DNA of 64,000 nt from Roridomyces roridus (taxonomy: Eukaryota; Basidiomycota; Agaricomycetes; Agaricales; Mycenaceae). Location of the stretch: contig JARKIF010000002.1 in the NCBI GenBank assembly GCA_029378245.1, positions 682,001-746,000 of the forward strand. The letters run 5' to 3'. Each line of letters begins with the position of its first letter. Position 1 is the stretch's first letter. A program made the translations under genes and the position numbers. The notes beneath the pieces are model-generated. The model saw only the letters and a list, made by a program, of their open reading frames with translations, did no database searches and was not told where the DNA came from. Below, in pieces: positions 11,146-21,284 of this stretch.

Positions 11146-11244
11146 AATGACGTGAGTTACTCGTTTTTCTTTGGAACAAAGTTGAACGGATATCAAGTCT
11201 AGGTACAACAGTTCGATAACATGCAAACGCGTCTGCTCTATTGT

Positions 11245-11545
11245 CCATAGTCTCACACTGCCCACTGGGTTGCCGCCCACGCTAGATACCTCCCCACTTT
11301 CCTTCCCCGACCTTCAAATGGAACACCTGCGCCGTGCACGGCGAGTTGAAATCAAGCTTGCAGAAATGGTCGGCGATTTGAAAGTACTCTTTTTTGCAAC
11401 CGGTGCACAGGAATTGCTAAGAACGCGTGTGTTGAGTAACTTGAGTTGGCGTGAATTCAAAATTCAACATACGACGTACGGGCTCTGTAATCCCGCTTAT
11501 AGGGTGCTCCTGGACACGACGGCTTTTGAGGATCTGCACATGTCA
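11245..11545 (-). pseudogene. CxxC gene 3' fragment
   Basis: The minus strand reads QFLCTGCKKEYFQIADHF and VFHLKVGEGKWGG, matching the last exon of the CxxC genes at 13937-15003 and 41878-42807, plus part of the preceding intron. The ending is rearranged (stop after KWGGI) and the proline-rich 5' exons are missing. It sits convergent to SDR2, as the full gene sits beside the SDR scrap at 13741. Confidence 0.8.
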
Positions 11546-11552
11546 ATTGAGG

Positions 11553-11807
11553 TTAGAACCTGTTAGAACGCGACTTGTTTTTTGATCCGTTCGTTTGTGC
11601 CTCTGATCTAACTTGCTCTTGGCTCTTGCCACGGTCATTCACCGACTCGTATTTCCCCCAAAAGCCGCTGGGAGGCTCCGTATTCACTTCACCCCGCCGC
11701 GGTCCAGAGGCCTGGTCAATGACTGCACTCACAACTCGAAGATTGCCCTCAACGTCTCCGCCCTGTTCGTAGGGAGGAGCCCCAAGTCCCACGCTATAGC
11801 TATTCAT
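11553..11807 (-). CDS. Small conserved ORF divergent from 7TM-C
   Basis: An 84-codon ORF starting MNSYSVGLGAPPYEQGGDV and ending SRSNRF. An in-frame extension upstream (GWYPAY) suggests a further 5' exon. Relics with the motif GWYPA(Y/H)MN.VG.GA occur beside the 5' ends of 7TM-B (4310, minus), -E (48659, plus) and -F (57069, plus), always pointing away from the 7TM gene. The protein is hydrophilic with no recognised domain. Either this is a real small gene sharing a divergent promoter with the 7TM family, or it is part of a larger gene whose other exons I could not join. Confidence 0.45.
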   Translation of the reverse strand: MNSYSVGLGAPPYEQGGDVEGNLRVVSAVIDQASGPRRGEVNTEPPSGFWGKYESVNDRGKSQEQVRSEAQTNGSKNKSRSNRF

Positions 11808-12206
11808 GTAAGCTGGATACCACCCTTGGTACGAATATCCATCTTTCAATCTTCAGCGTTGACTGATTGACTGACTGACGCTCATGGCAGATGCATTTCA
11901 ACGGAGTCTAGACTTGGTTCTTCCTTCGCCCGTTATTTGTGCGCGCCGTGCGGGAAATCCACGAAAATATCAGCTTCTTTTCTTCCCATGAAGCTCTTTC
12001 TCGGATTCACCACAGCAATATGAACTCGACCCGAAATCAAAAGTCACACTGCAAAGCCGTCTCACCGCCATTGCATAGCCTGTGGAGCGACACCTGCCGG
12101 CTAGTAGCTACCATCTTGACTTCTGTGCCACGGTTGTCATTCCGCCGCCTTAAAAGATGCACTGGGCTCCGTAGGCGTATCATTGCTTTCATCCTGCCCG
12201 CTGGCA

Positions 12207-13594
12207 ATGAATCACACAGACAACTTCCAAGGCATTTTCAACAACTCTCTACGGCTCCTTGGACTGGAAATTGCCGAAACATGTGTATGTAAAGCCATGG
12301 TCACGGTGCCCCCATGAGATATGTGTCGCAGAATCTGACTCAATAGTTGCAGGCGGAATTGTTTTTCTACGGTGAATGAATGACTTTGTTTCGTTGCTAA
12401 TTTGACTAAATTTCGGCACAGGGATATACGTCCATTTTTTCCTCTCCGCAATTCGCAACCTTTCGCGTCGTGTCATCCCTTTACGGCGTCCCCTCCTGGT
12501 TTCCATCTGGATCATGTTTCTTTTTGGGACAACACATAATTTTCTGCAGCTGTCCAACGTCATTACTCAGTTTCGGCTTGCAGAGCGAGTGGCCCTCCTG
12601 CAGATTGATCCCAATGATCTCGCCGTTGCTCTGCGATTAGCGAGCTTAATTGATACCCTCGAAACAGCCAAATACGTAGTCTTCAGCATAAACAAGTGAG
12701 TTCAAGATTGTTTCAAGATCATTCGTCGGTCGAGTCATCTTTCCTGACAAATTGAACCAGCCTATTTACCGACATCTTCTTGGTTGAGTTTTTTCCATTC
12801 TGCATACGTTCTTATCCACGATTTACTTGCATTGTCGCAGCTGTACCGTTGCTATTTGATATGGAATCGACGATTTGGCGTGATTATACTGCCTGGTGTG
12901 CTCATAACATCCGTCTGTGGTCAGTGACCATTTTTCTAACCAGTACTTATCGTTACAAGTTTGATTCAGTTACAGGGACACTCGCAGTGTCCTCTGATCT
13001 GAATAACACTAGCCCGAGTTCCCAATTTGAGCCTACATTTATCTTGGCCACCGTAACGAACATTACTATCACTGTCCTTACCGGCAAGTGGACCCAATTA
13101 TTTTGCTAATGGCCAAGCGATCAACTACTTACCAGCTGGGCGAATCTGGTGGATGACACGTGAAGCATCCCGCCTCAATAGTGGCTCCCGGAGCAACATA
13201 TTTCACAAGCGCTATACTAGAGCCACGAGGATAATGTATGTTCCAGAAACCAAGGAGGGCAGGTGTCATTGAACAACTGCTAATGCTACAACTCTACAGC
13301 TTGGAGTCCGGTGCCCTTTACTGCATAGGCGAGATCATACTAGTGGCAACGGCAGAGTCGAATGCCCCAACTCCGGGGTTCATCCAAAACATCACAATCG
13401 CCATCTCTATGCAAGCTGTGGTAAGTCAAAGTTCCACTTTCTTTCAGTTTCTCCTCTTGATAATTACTCAGAACATAATCCCGACTTTGGCTCTCGTGCT
13501 GGGAACGAGGGAAGACCCCCAAGCCATTGAAGTTGCTCGTCCAAGGTTCACCGCTCCCCGAAAGGCAGTGACTATCAGGCCTGTTTCAAATTAG
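12207..13594 (+). CDS. Seven-pass membrane protein, copy C
   Basis: Same exon layout as copy A: MNHTDNFQGIFNNS start, AELFFYG micro-exon, IMFLFGTTHNFLQLSN, the NLFTDIFL micro-exon, LYRCYLIWNRR, GRIWWMTREASRL, LESGALYC, NIIPTLALVLGTRED. All splice sites hold, including a GC donor at 13084. The frame stops at an in-frame TAG (13592-13594) after RPVSN, about 20 codons before the ancestral MEDTV end at 13657. This removes only the last part of the polar tail, so the protein could still be functional. An SDR scrap and a convergent CxxC gene follow. Confidence 0.8.
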
Positions 13595-13740
13595 TCCAAC
13601 CCTCCGCAGATATTATCACAAGTGATTGACATAGCTAGGATGGAAGATACCGTTTAGAATGCACCGAATTATCTTGCCTCCGATTTTTTCCAGTTCTTGT
13701 GAAATCCAAGTGTGCGACTCGGAAGTTACGGTAGTTTGGT

Positions 13741-13935
13741 CGCGAACGTCGAGACCACGGAAAAGATTTGGAGCTCACCCGACATGGACGAAGACAAATT
13801 CCGTAAATTCGCGCAGCAGTAGAACGACGTGAGTCTGTCTCTTCTTCTTCTTGGGAACAGTTGAATTGAACGGACATCAAGTTTAGGTACAACAGTTCGA
13901 TAACATGCAAACGCGTCTGCTCTATTGTCCAAAGT
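13741..13935 (+). pseudogene. SDR 3' end fragment behind 7TM-C
   Basis: Only the SDR terminal codons (NVETTEKIWSS, DMDEDKFRKFAQQ) and 3' UTR remain, directly converging on the CxxC gene. It is the same scrap type as at 7405. Confidence 0.8.
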
Positions 13936-13936
13936 C

Positions 13937-15003
13937 TCACACTGCCCACTGGGTTGCCGCCCACACTGAATAAGAAATCCCGCCTCCCCACTTTCCTTCC
14001 CCGACCTTCAAATGGAACACCTGCGCCCCGCACGGCGAGTTTAATTCAAGCTCTCGGAAATGGTCGGCGATCTGAAAGTACTCCTTCTTGCAACCCGCGC
14101 ACAGGAATTGCTGAGAACGGGTATGTGAGTTGCTGTGAATTCACAATACAACACGCGACGTACGGGCTCGGTGATCGCGTCTTCGGGACGCTCCTCAACA
14201 CGACGTTTCTTACTAGGAATCTGCATACATTGAGGTTAGATTCCCAACGCACGAAAATTGACGCACATGAGCCCTCGAAGCAGCGTTCGCGTCTCTTTCA
14301 AAGTCGCTGGGATAGTACATAACCCACTCGAGCGGCTCGGGGTACTCGTCCAATGTAAAGTCGTCGTTTTCGGTGGTGGGTGTGAGGTCGAGCTTGCGTT
14401 TCCGGTTCCGACTCGTCGTCGTTTTGGTCGTAGTACCATTCTGGTTGGGAGTTTTTGCAGTTTTGGCACCTGCACCTGAACGAGAACGCGTCTGACGCGT
14501 CGGTGGGTTGAGATTCGGGTCGGGAGTGGAATCGACGATGGGGGAGGTGGCTTGTGCTTTGCGTCGCGTCACGTCAGTCGCACGCGTTAGAGAAAAATGC
14601 CCTAAGACACACCGAGAATGGTCATCGGAATGGCAACTTCTGGGATACGAATAGTCATGGGCATGTCATCGTGCATGGGGCTGAGACTCGTAGGACGATA
14701 ATACGACATAGGCGCGTTCAGAAACGGTTCGGGTCCTGGGCCCAGCGGGTATGGCCCGTAGTAGATTTGAGGCGTCGTCGTCGGAGCTGCAGCGTATAAG
14801 GATGGATGGTGTGCCATGGGCGCGAGGTGCGCGATGTCAGCTGCTCGCGGTCGGAAACACGACCTTTGGAAGAAGAGGAACGCGTACATACAAGTCATGC
14901 TGGGCGAAATGAGCCTTCCCATTGGAGGGCTGTTCGTAGGACGCGAGGTCATAGTCGTGTCGTCGTCAGGTTCAGTGACGCGCGGAGGTTTCTTGCTGGA
15001 CAT
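13937..15003 (-). CDS. Proline-rich protein with C-terminal CxxC domain, copy 1
   Basis: Minus-strand gene with five exons. Start MSSKKPPRVTEPDDD, then a low-complexity P/Y/M-rich middle (IYYGPYPLGPGPEP, MSYYRPTSLSPM), a basic RKRKLDL motif, an acidic stretch, LDEYPEPLEW, DANAASR, an NLS-like KKRRVEE, and a final exon with FLCAGCKKEYFQIADHF and KWGGGISYSVW. The intron after DANAASR starts at GTGCGT two codons inside the exon as defined in the paralogue. The short CAGC cluster could bind metal but too few ligands are visible to call a zinc finger. Basic motifs suggest a nuclear protein. No characterised family is recognised. Paralogue at 41878-42807. Confidence 0.7.
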
Positions 15004-15422
15004 GAGTGGGAGGCAAATGGCGCGATGAAAGAAGAGAGTGATGGTGGGAAGAAGCGCGTCAATCACTCAGTGATTCCTCAGGCCTCAGTCTCCCCTCATC
15101 TTCCTTTTCGATTCGTGGTAAATCGTGTCTCCAAGACTCCAACCACGCAACAGCCAAAAGCAACGTTGAATTCTAAAATTTTAATACAAGAAATGCTGTC
15201 TGCCCGTAAATATGCAGACGTCGAACATCTGCTCTAGAGGCTTAGTATCGAATGAAGACGTTTCAATCAATCCTCCCCAAAGCGACTCGAACGCAGGAAA
15301 GCCGGCTCCGGGCCGGTTACGCGGCGGATCATACACATGTTTGTCCAGACCAAACAGTAACCGCTCTCTTCCCAGTTTGGCAATTTTCTAGCCAGACCCT
15401 CTTCCTGCGCCCACCCTCCGCC

Positions 15423-16581
15423 ATGCTTCACTCCCCAGACGGCTCATTCTCCGCCTGGATTGCCACCGACGGAGTCGAGGTCCCCGAATACCACGTCGCA
15501 ACGTCCGCAGACCAAAAGACGGTCACCTGCTGGATTCCGTCAGAGATGGGCAAGGTGGGCCGGCTTCCGCTCGTGCAGGACTTGCCACTCGACTCTTTAA
15601 ATGTAGAGATTCTCCATACACTGGAAAAACAGCTCCTATACCACCCATACGCAAGGCGATATCAAGCTGGACGGGAACTCATTTGTAGGAAAAATACTTT
15701 ACGGAGACGAGGATTTTCCAGTCTCCGCGGTCAAAGAAGGGGTGACGGACGCCACCATGATTCGTCACTTTGTTTTCTCTTCCCTGGAATTAACAGGTCT
15801 CCCGAACGAACGTCTCTGCCTCCCCCCTTCTGATGTCTTCCGCTCTTAGATGACGACGACCTGTTAAATCAAGCGCAGAACGCAGAAAACGTGGGATCGA
15901 TACAGTTAAATATCTACCCCATCGAGATCCTGTCAACGAACTCGAAGCGAAGGAACCATTCTTACGAGCTTCAAAACCTCACCCTACACGAACGCAGCAA
16001 GAAAGCGATCACTCAGCAGATCAAGTCAGCTCTCTCTGCCCACTCTTCATGCGAGGCGGGTGCTGATACTCAACAGGCTCGCGGAACCAGAACCCGTTCG
16101 CAAGAAGAGCAACACCTCCGTGAGCACGCGTCCCACAGGCCCGGACCTCGTTCGGTTCTGCTTCAACTATCGTCCTTTGGGTGAGTGCCAGTGCATCTCA
16201 GCCTCTGAGCAGACTATTTACTCCCAACAGACGTCTTGCAAGCCAACGGTATGGCGCCGGCGCCCAAGAACTCAAAGAGAAAGGCTTCCTCCGAAGAGCC
16301 TTCCGAGTCGACGACGTCGGATTTGGAAGAGATGAGGGTCTTGCGCGTTCGTTTTTTATCTTGCTTCCACCCGATTGGGGTTCTAATGGATTTGAGTTCA
16401 GCGTAAACTCACCGCTCTGGAAGCAAAGGTCAAGAAGGAGAAGAAACCGCCAGCGGAGGTCGATGGGAGTGTGATTGATTTGACTGTTGACGCGGACGAG
16501 CCGAGGAGGAGTAAGAAGGTGAAGCGGGAGGGCAGCGATAGACGACCGTTTAATTCGGGGGAGGTCATTGATTTGACCTGA
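15423..16581 (+). CDS. DUF7918 protein D1 with SUMO-type tail
   Basis: Six exons: 15423-15554, 15607-15796, 15850-16024, 16077-16180, 16231-16346 and 16402-16581. They total 897 nt, or 298 residues. Core blocks in order: MLHSPDGSFSAWI, EYHV, VTCWIPSEMGK, FSIHWKN, an LDGNSF turn, FVFSSLELTDDDD, LGSIQLNIYPIE, LHERSKKAITQQI, FCFNYRPLDVLQANGMAP. The last exon holds a short amphipathic stretch (RKLTALEAKVKKE), then VIDLT, then VKRE, then NSGEVIDLT at the C-terminus. VKKE and VKRE fit the SUMO-acceptor consensus, and VIDLT is a classical SUMO-interacting motif. No catalytic motif is seen. All splice sites are intact. Confidence 0.88.
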
Positions 16582-16688
16582 TGAGCCGCTCATTTTTTCC
16601 AGCAGAGATCTTCTTTACATAATGATACTGGTTGATCTCTTCTGTGTACAACACAATTGTCCGCTCGTCGTTGACGGTCGGGCAATCT

Positions 16689-18570
16689 TATGGAAGGCCG
16701 GACAGTCAAGCTTGTCAATCAGACGTCGGCTCACGTTTTCGGCAGTTGGACCCCGGGAACTCCCTCTCACCTCGGACTCATGCATGCCGTCTTCTCAATG
16801 CAATCACATGATTCACACCTAGACCTCACCTTCTGCGTAAGGGTTTACCCCTGGGCAATCAAGTTGATTCGACAGAGCAACGACGCGCAGTCAAGAGCGC
16901 AGTCACCCGCAGTTGAACAACAAATTACAATCGCGTCGCGTCTGGGCAACTTATCATCAGTGCCGCTGTCATTCGGTACGAAGAGCCGCCATCACTGTTT
17001 GATGCGGCTATCACTTCTTGACCAGAACTCTCATCATCGTTCTCCTCGGCCTCCGAATTCGACGTCTCCTGGGCTTTGGACACTCGGCGGTGCTTTCCTA
17101 TCGACATCGGCGACAAATACAACGCCTCCGATCGGATGGGCTGCTGTACTCGTACTACTACCTGGCAGCACCAACCGACGCGCCGTGCACTGCTTATTGC
17201 CTCCTTCTCCGGCTATTTGCAGCGGCTGGCTTCAACTCATTGCTCTGGGAAGCTTCTCGGGTAGAATGGCTATCTAAAGCTAAACCAACCTCCGAGCTAT
17301 CACTGCTGCTGGCTTGAACATCAATTATGCTCTGTGACCGTTCGAATCACAGTGCCCATTCAACGAGCCGTTCAAGCTTCGTATCTTCCGGATTGAGGCC
17401 TCGCAGATGTCTTTCAGTGATACCTGGCAATTTTCTGACCATCGTCTGCAACTCCTGGTAGAAGTCTCGGGCTGTCTGGCTTCCTTGCTGCGCGCTCATC
17501 AGGCTCAGCTGGGACGCAGTACTCGAACAACGCATTGTAGACCCTTGGTGGGTTGCCACAAATTCTAGAATTTCTTCCCTGACCTCCGATCAGTTTCAAA
17601 GCCAATGTATCACTCAGTCCTTTGAGCTCAATCGAAGTATCCACCTGGTACTTCCAGGCTTCAAATCCTTCAGAGTCTACCAGTCCACTGCACACGAACA
17701 CGAAAGGATGCTCAATTCTGACTTCCTTTCAATGCCGCATTGCTTCTACTTCGATTTTGCTTATCTTTCAGACTACGCGGGGAGAGCTGAGAGGCGCTGA
17801 ATCTGAGTCAGTTGAGTCCAAGTTCGAGGAGCTGTCCGTGGACGATGGTACGTGATGTTCCAGTTCCAACATCACCCATTGTCTTGCTGAACCACCCGCC
17901 CCTCATATATTTGTGAAGATTCCCGTATGAGCCTTTCGGGACGGCCCGCCTCGTCGCCTCGTCTCGCTCATGGCATCTATCACAGCGCATTCACCGGTAT
18001 GTTCTTCCCTGAGGTACACCGCCAAACCTGAATATTTTCTGCGCCGAGACTTCTTCTGACTGGTCCCAGAACTCAACCTGGGGCTCCATACTCATGCCCT
18101 GCGCACGGTTTTCTCGAGGTCTTTGGTACTCGCTGATTTACCGGGGTTGTTGCACCCAACTGCTCCGCAAGTTGTCCGCAAGTAGCGAGGTGAGTCCCTC
18201 TCTCAAAACCCCAGAGCATATCAGTGCCATACGTCCGCCGATCTCTTGATCCCAGATACACTTTGAGGTAAAACCGAGGTAGAAGGAGGAATAGGATCTC
18301 GAGATCAGACTGTATCCCATCCATTTTTGCCGAGACCACAGGCCTCGGTGCCGAGTACATCCATCCCAGTCAGCGGGGCTTGCTGGTGAGTATTCTCAAG
18401 CTCTGCTGGCTCCGGTGCGACGGCTTCAACTTGTTGAAGACACCTTAAATGCATTATTTCTTCATGTAGGCTTGATCCGAGCGTAACTGCAAGCGGGAGG
18501 TTCCCGGGTCTCATTACCGAAAACGTGAGCCGATGTCTGATTGACAAGCTTGACTGTCCGGCCTTCCATA
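16689..18570. mobile_element. 1,882-bp TIR element
   Basis: Inverted ends of about 54 bp start TATGGAAGGCCGGACAGTCA and differ at one position before diverging. A 6-bp TSD, CAATCT, is at 16683-16688 and 18571-18576. The interior holds a retrotransposon gag-like relic (17347-17701, minus) and no transposase I can identify, so it is a non-autonomous or composite element. It is placed exactly in the gap between D1 and the MFS gene and damages neither. Confidence 0.85.
17347..17701 (-). pseudogene. Retrotransposon gag-like relic
   Basis: Two overlapping minus-strand frames carry gag-like segments (EAWKYQVDTSIELKGL, then ARDFYQELQTMVRKLPG and ERLVEWAL). The arrangement resembles Ty3/gypsy or copia Gag of fungi, but frameshifts separate the parts and no protease or polymerase follows. 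It lies inside the 1.9 kb TIR element. Confidence 0.5.
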
Positions 18571-18608
18571 CAATCTCGAAATATCTAATGTACAAAATTA
18601 TATGTAAC

Positions 18609-20326
18609 TCAAACGGAATGACTGTTTCCTCGTTTCTGGAATCGCTTATACCCAACCCCAGCTGCGCTCAAAAGCAACGTCAACCCAGTAAACAAAACAA
18701 GCGGGCCATATCCTTTCAACCCATACGCAAACGCCGCTTTGCCAGTCAAAGGCCAATTCCGGAGTATGGCGCTGGCTACTGGACCAGAGGCGACGTTCCC
18801 GACTCCGCGGCCTATCCAAGAGTCCCAAGTCAGCTTCAAGCACCACTACTACATTAAAGCAAATCGACTCACCGCCAATGAACACCGTCAACACGATGGA
18901 AGACATATGCGGGTCGTCACCGACAATGGACGCAATGAACCGGGGCCAAAGAGCCGACCAGCTCGGTCCAATCACTCCATATACGAATGAAAATACAAGG
19001 AATAGCGGTTCGCCTGAGGAGAAACCCCAGAGGAGGAGGACGGCGAGGGATGAACCGAGGGAGGATACGAGCATTGCGATGCGGAGGTCGAAGCGGTCGG
19101 AGAGCCAGCCGAGGAGGACGAGCCCGAAGACGGAGGCTCCGTTGACTAGAGCGAGGGATAAGGATCCGGTGTTGTCACTCAATCCGAGGTCAGCGGCGAA
19201 GGCTGGAATAGGTTGTGAATTGAGCGTGGACCCATGTGGAATGAGATGCACTTACTCGGCATATAGAGGACGGGGATGTAAGTCGGCAGACCTTGAATTA
19301 AATTGGCTGCAAAGAGGATCCAGAATACCGGGGAGCGCATGAACGAATTGAATTCGAGGGAACGTGTGGTTGATTTTGACACGGGCAGCCGGGGCTTCAT
19401 GTACGGAAAGGCTGGGATAATCAAAACGGCGAAGGCGATAGCCATGGAGAGGAGAGTCGTTCGGCACCCATATCTGTGCAATAGACCCTCGACAATGAAC
19501 GGAACAGCCACTCCGCCCACACCTGTAAACGAAATTCAGTTTAAATCCGCAAGCCCGTGATGAATCACGGACCAGTCCCAGAAAAGATAATCCCGTTGGC
19601 CTGTTCAAATTCATGAACCTCCGTCTTTCTTTCAAAAAAGGCGGGTACCAACCAGCCCTTTCCTTGTGGAGAACCATTCAAATAACCATGTCATAGTGGG
19701 GAAATACAAAAAGCCTAGAAGACAAATCAGATCTCAAATCATATACCAAGTACGTAGAATGAATGGATGAATACGCACTCCCACCGACGGCGTAAATGAC
19801 GCCCTGCGTAAGCACCAATTGCCACGGCTCCGTCGCAAACGCCGCGCCAACCAGTCCCGCTACGCAGAACACAACGCCAAGCGCCATGAGTGGTTTCTTG
19901 AGCGCCGGGAAGCGCGAAATCACGGGCAAGACGAGCCACGAGGAGAGGTAGATGATGCCTGTGGACATGGATCCCACTAACGCGAGGATGGAGGTGGGGG
20001 CGGTGGGGAAGATGTGGGTTTTGTAGTAATCGAGGAAAACGCCGTAGGAGAAGGGGTAGGACCTGGATGGGTGTCAGATTTTTCAAGGGGCAGAGGAGTA
20101 GGAAATGTATGACTGACCAGACGAGGAGCTCGACGAGCCAGGCGCTGGCGAGGTAGGCGTATGCGTGGAATCCGTGGTCCTGAAAATTTATCCAGAGTCA
20201 GCTTGGGAGGTAGGTTGGGCGCCCACATACCACAGGAGGGAGGGAACTCTCCGAAGCGTCGTTCTCAGAAACCGACACCACATCGACTGTGATGTTCGAC
20301 TTGGCTTCCAGTGTCTCTTGCGACAT
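18609..20326 (-). CDS. MFS transporter, monocarboxylate-type
   Basis: Minus-strand gene; the first exon (20326-20231) encodes 32 polar residues ending SSLPPV. Next come DHGFHAYAYLASAWLVELL and SYPFSYGVFLDYY, the signature start of fungal MCT-like MFS proteins. Helices follow with SMSTGIIYLSSW, GGSFLYFPTMTWLFEWF, ANGIIFSGTGVGGV, YMKPRLPV, the central loop, LGLSDNTGSLSLALVNGASVFG, GWLSDRFDLR and a terminal helix. Seven or more short introns all have GT-AG ends. The expected role is plasma-membrane carriage of a small organic acid or related solute; the substrate cannot be read. The stop at 18609 lies only about 40 bp from the 1.9 kb TIR element. Confidence 0.85.
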
Positions 20327-21284
20327 TTGAAAAGAAATTTGAGGCTGGGAGGTGGTGGTTATTCAGAAGAGAGAATAAGCGGAAGTAAGTACTTGATACG
20401 AGCTGGCTGTGGACCCACTATTCCTCATGCACATGATTCACGTGCGGTAAAAGACTTGAGAAGAATATTCCAATTCGGAGTGGCGTGTGGCCCCAAGATC
20501 TACAGGGTCGCTACCAGTGAACGCCGTCCGTAGCGCCGTCGAGCTTCATTCAAAAAAGGGTTTCCCGGCTTACCAAAAAAAGAGCAACTTGAGTTGCCCG
20601 ACGCTCTGGCCTGGTCGGGTGGAGGCCGCGTAACCCATTGCGCGGAGTGCAGTCCGTGGTGGCAGCGCTGGCTGTCCGGCGGCCGACGGGGACAGAGAAG
20701 GCTTCAAAATTTAAGCGGGATCCACCGTCGTTCAATTTATCGCCGAACAGGGCACGCGCAAAACCAGGCCAGAAGTCTGCGGAGTCCAAAGGACTTCTGG
20801 CCTGAATTTAATTGTTCAAGCATTTGGACAGATACATGAGTCTTCTCTCCGCCGAGATTCGGGTAAGACTAGGCAAGGTGGTCTGAATCACTGATATTTT
20901 TGAAAAAGAAATACACCCACACCATCATGATGCATATCCCACGTCCAGCGTTCTCACAAGTACAGACGAGGCGCCCCAGACCTGGGAATTAGCGTATACC
21001 CGACGAGGCTAGTATGATGAGAGCGGCAACGGGATCGAAGTGGGGCAGCCGGGCGGTGGTTTTCGTTATCCAGTCTCTACAGTCCGTGTCGTCTATTCCC
21101 AGGTACCAGACGGGAGCACTAGTCTTCGCGTAGAGCGCGCTGTCATGAGGGAAAGCCAGATGAATGAGAAAGCCACAGAGGCGAGGTATTTGTGGAAACG
21201 AGCCAGACAGATCGACATGATGGGCGGAGGAAACAAAGAGCAGGTGATTGGATCACATTCAAGTTCATCATTCGGTCACTCCGA
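20327..21284. other. Spacer between MFS and EH1
   Basis: No supported gene. A short near-inverted repeat (AGGCCAGAAGTC / GACTTCTGGCCT) lies near 20768-20804 and could form a hairpin. Open frames here lack splice support. Confidence 0.35.

Noticed and set aside
14213..14572. Separate 119-codon minus-strand ORF
   Set aside because: It is the third exon of the CxxC gene 1 read through its intron, not a separate gene.
20550..20789. 79-codon minus-strand ORF between MFS and EH1
   Set aside because: No homologous copy, motif or splice context.
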